Source: Burkholderiales bacterium
GTDB lineage: Bacteria; Pseudomonadota; Gammaproteobacteria; Burkholderiales; Usitatibacteraceae
Length of the DNA stretch: 5,193 nt
Assembly: GCA_025350945.1 (NCBI GenBank)
Contig: JANXWW010000360.1
Location: 1-5,193 of the forward strand
Direction: 5' to 3'
Position 1 is the stretch's first letter. Every line of letters begins with the position of its first letter. A model generated the notes under the pieces. The model was not told the origin of the DNA, searched no databases, and saw only the letters and a program-made list of their open reading frames with translations. The translations under genes and the position numbers were made by a program. Shown here piece by piece: positions 4,257 through 5,193 of this stretch.

Positions 4257-5193
4257 ATGTTATCTAACCGAAACCCTATTGCTGTCGCCGTATCATTTGC
4301 ATTGCTTGGCCTATCCATGTCGGCAACTGATGCGCTTGCTCAATCCAATGCGCCCGCCGCACCCGATTCCAATGCGCAAAAATCGCCTGAGGCCATTGCC
4401 ACCGCCATTGCGGAGGCGGCTAAAGCTCAAGAGAAAAAAGAACAAGAAGCAAAACAAGCTGCGGTCAGGAATGCCGAAAAAAAGACCGAAAAAATTGATG
4501 TCATCACGGTCACCGGCATTCGCGCATCACTGCAAAAATCAATTGAAGTGAAGCGCGATTCAAGCGCCAACGTGGAAGTAATTACGGCGGAGGATGTCGG
4601 TAAAATGCCGGATAAAAATCTGGCAGATTCGCTACAGCGCCTGGTCGGTGTGGCCGTGCGTACCGATTATGACGAAGCCGAAAAAGTCTCAATCCGGGGC
4701 ACCAATCCGGACATGAGTTTGATTTTATTCAATGGCCATACCGTGAGCGGCGGCGATTGGTATGTTGCCGATCAAGGCTCCAGCAGCCGCAGTACCAGCT
4801 TGAGTTTGATGCCATCATCCGTGCTGAATCAGGCGATTGTTTACAAAACCTCGCAGGCCAATATTGCTGACGGCGGCTTGGCTGGCACGATCAATGTTAC
4901 GACCCGTAAACCGCTGGATGCGGAAGCCAACTTTGGCGGGCAAATCAGCGCGGGAGCCGTGTATGCCACCTTGCCCGACAAAACATCGCCACAGCTCAAT
5001 GCCAGCCTGAACTGGAAAAACGAAACCAATACCTTTGGCGCGATCATGCAGGGGTTTTCGGAAAAACGCTATCTGCGTCGCGATTCTGTTTCCAGGTTCG
5101 CCTACGGCACCAGCAGCGGCTGGGGCGTCATCGATACGTCCACCATGTTGGGCATAACCGATGCCTCACTCGCGGGCACGGGATTGCGCGCGG
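4257..5193 (+). CDS. TonB-dependent outer-membrane receptor, N-terminal part (TonB-Xanth-Caul type)
   Basis: This incomplete gene runs off the window after 312 codons. The product would be a gated beta-barrel of the outer membrane that imports a ligand using TonB-ExbB-ExbD energy. Residues 1-28 form a signal peptide: basic start (NRN), hydrophobic core (8-22) and a likely cleavage after ALA at 28. Residues 41-79 are a low-complexity Ala/Lys/Glu/Gln-rich stretch, probably helical. A TonB-box-like DVITVTG follows (81-87), then the plug domain (about 95-217) with IRASLQKSIEVKRDS, VGKMPDKNLADSLQRLVGV, VSIRG (144-148), LFNGHTVSGGDW and GGLAGTINVTTRKPLD (206-221). Barrel strands begin at about 225. 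The IRASL and PDKNLADSLQR motifs are typical of the receptors grouped as TonB-Xanth-Caul, many of which import plant sugars or other carbohydrates; the ligand here cannot be read from the sequence. There is no STN domain, so no sign of sigma/anti-sigma signalling. Confidence 0.93.
   Translation, partial: MLSNRNPIAVAVSFALLGLSMSATDALAQSNAPAAPDSNAQKSPEAIATAIAEAAKAQEKKEQEAKQAAVRNAEKKTEKIDVITVTGIRASLQKSIEVKRDSSANVEVITAEDVGKMPDKNLADSLQRLVGVAVRTDYDEAEKVSIRGTNPDMSLILFNGHTVSGGDWYVADQGSSSRSTSLSLMPSSVLNQAIVYKTSQANIADGGLAGTINVTTRKPLDAEANFGGQISAGAVYATLPDKTSPQLNASLNWKNETNTFGAIMQGFSEKRYLRRDSVSRFAYGTSSGWGVIDTSTMLGITDASLAGTGLRA

Noticed and set aside
4279..4551. Plus-strand frame rich in Pro, Arg and Lys inside the receptor gene
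   Set aside because: It is an out-of-frame reading of the signal peptide and the Ala/Lys/Glu/Gln-rich spacer; the true frame starts at 4257 and gives a clear TonB-dependent receptor.

Overview
The window looks like ordinary chromosome of a Gram-negative proteobacterium with medium GC content, most likely a betaproteobacterium (Burkholderiales/Oxalobacteraceae-like), although a gammaproteobacterium cannot be excluded. The evidence is an Orn of the proteobacterial type, a Ste24-type M48 protease, pterin carbinolamine dehydratase and RsgA in an overlapping run, and a TonB-dependent outer-membrane receptor. The taxonomic call is inference from gene order and protein style, not from a search.

Layout from left to right. 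Bases 1-52 may hold the last codons of a plus-strand gene that begins outside the window. Bases 53-144 are intergenic and carry a short repeat and a hairpin. A minus-strand BLUF blue-light sensor gene (145-615) is followed by a 152-base gap and then minus-strand orn (768-1340). A 94-base divergent promoter region (1341-1434) separates orn from a plus-strand operon: M48 protease (1435-2742), pterin-4a-carbinolamine dehydratase (2742-3068) and rsgA (3065-3985). These three genes overlap by 1 and 4 bases, so translation is probably coupled. A 271-base intergenic region (3986-4256) contains a tandem/inverted repeat just after rsgA, a strong hairpin that is a second copy of the repeat seen at the left, an orphan Shine-Dalgarno-like sequence and a 9-base direct repeat. 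The last gene (4257 to the window end, incomplete) encodes a TonB-dependent receptor of the TonB-Xanth-Caul type.

How the genes relate. Orn (final degradation of short RNA oligonucleotides, including pGpG from c-di-GMP) and RsgA (30S ribosome assembly GTPase) are divergent neighbours, as they are in Escherichia coli; here the M48 protease and the dehydratase sit between them. The BLUF gene has its own ribosome binding site and probably its own promoter. The receptor is an independent transcription unit for uptake of an unknown ligand. I found no convincing novel system, mobile element, CRISPR array or RNA gene. The points most worth checking are the loss of the beta-5 Trp in the BLUF protein, the repeat present at both ends of the cluster, and the leader and N-terminal spacer of the receptor.
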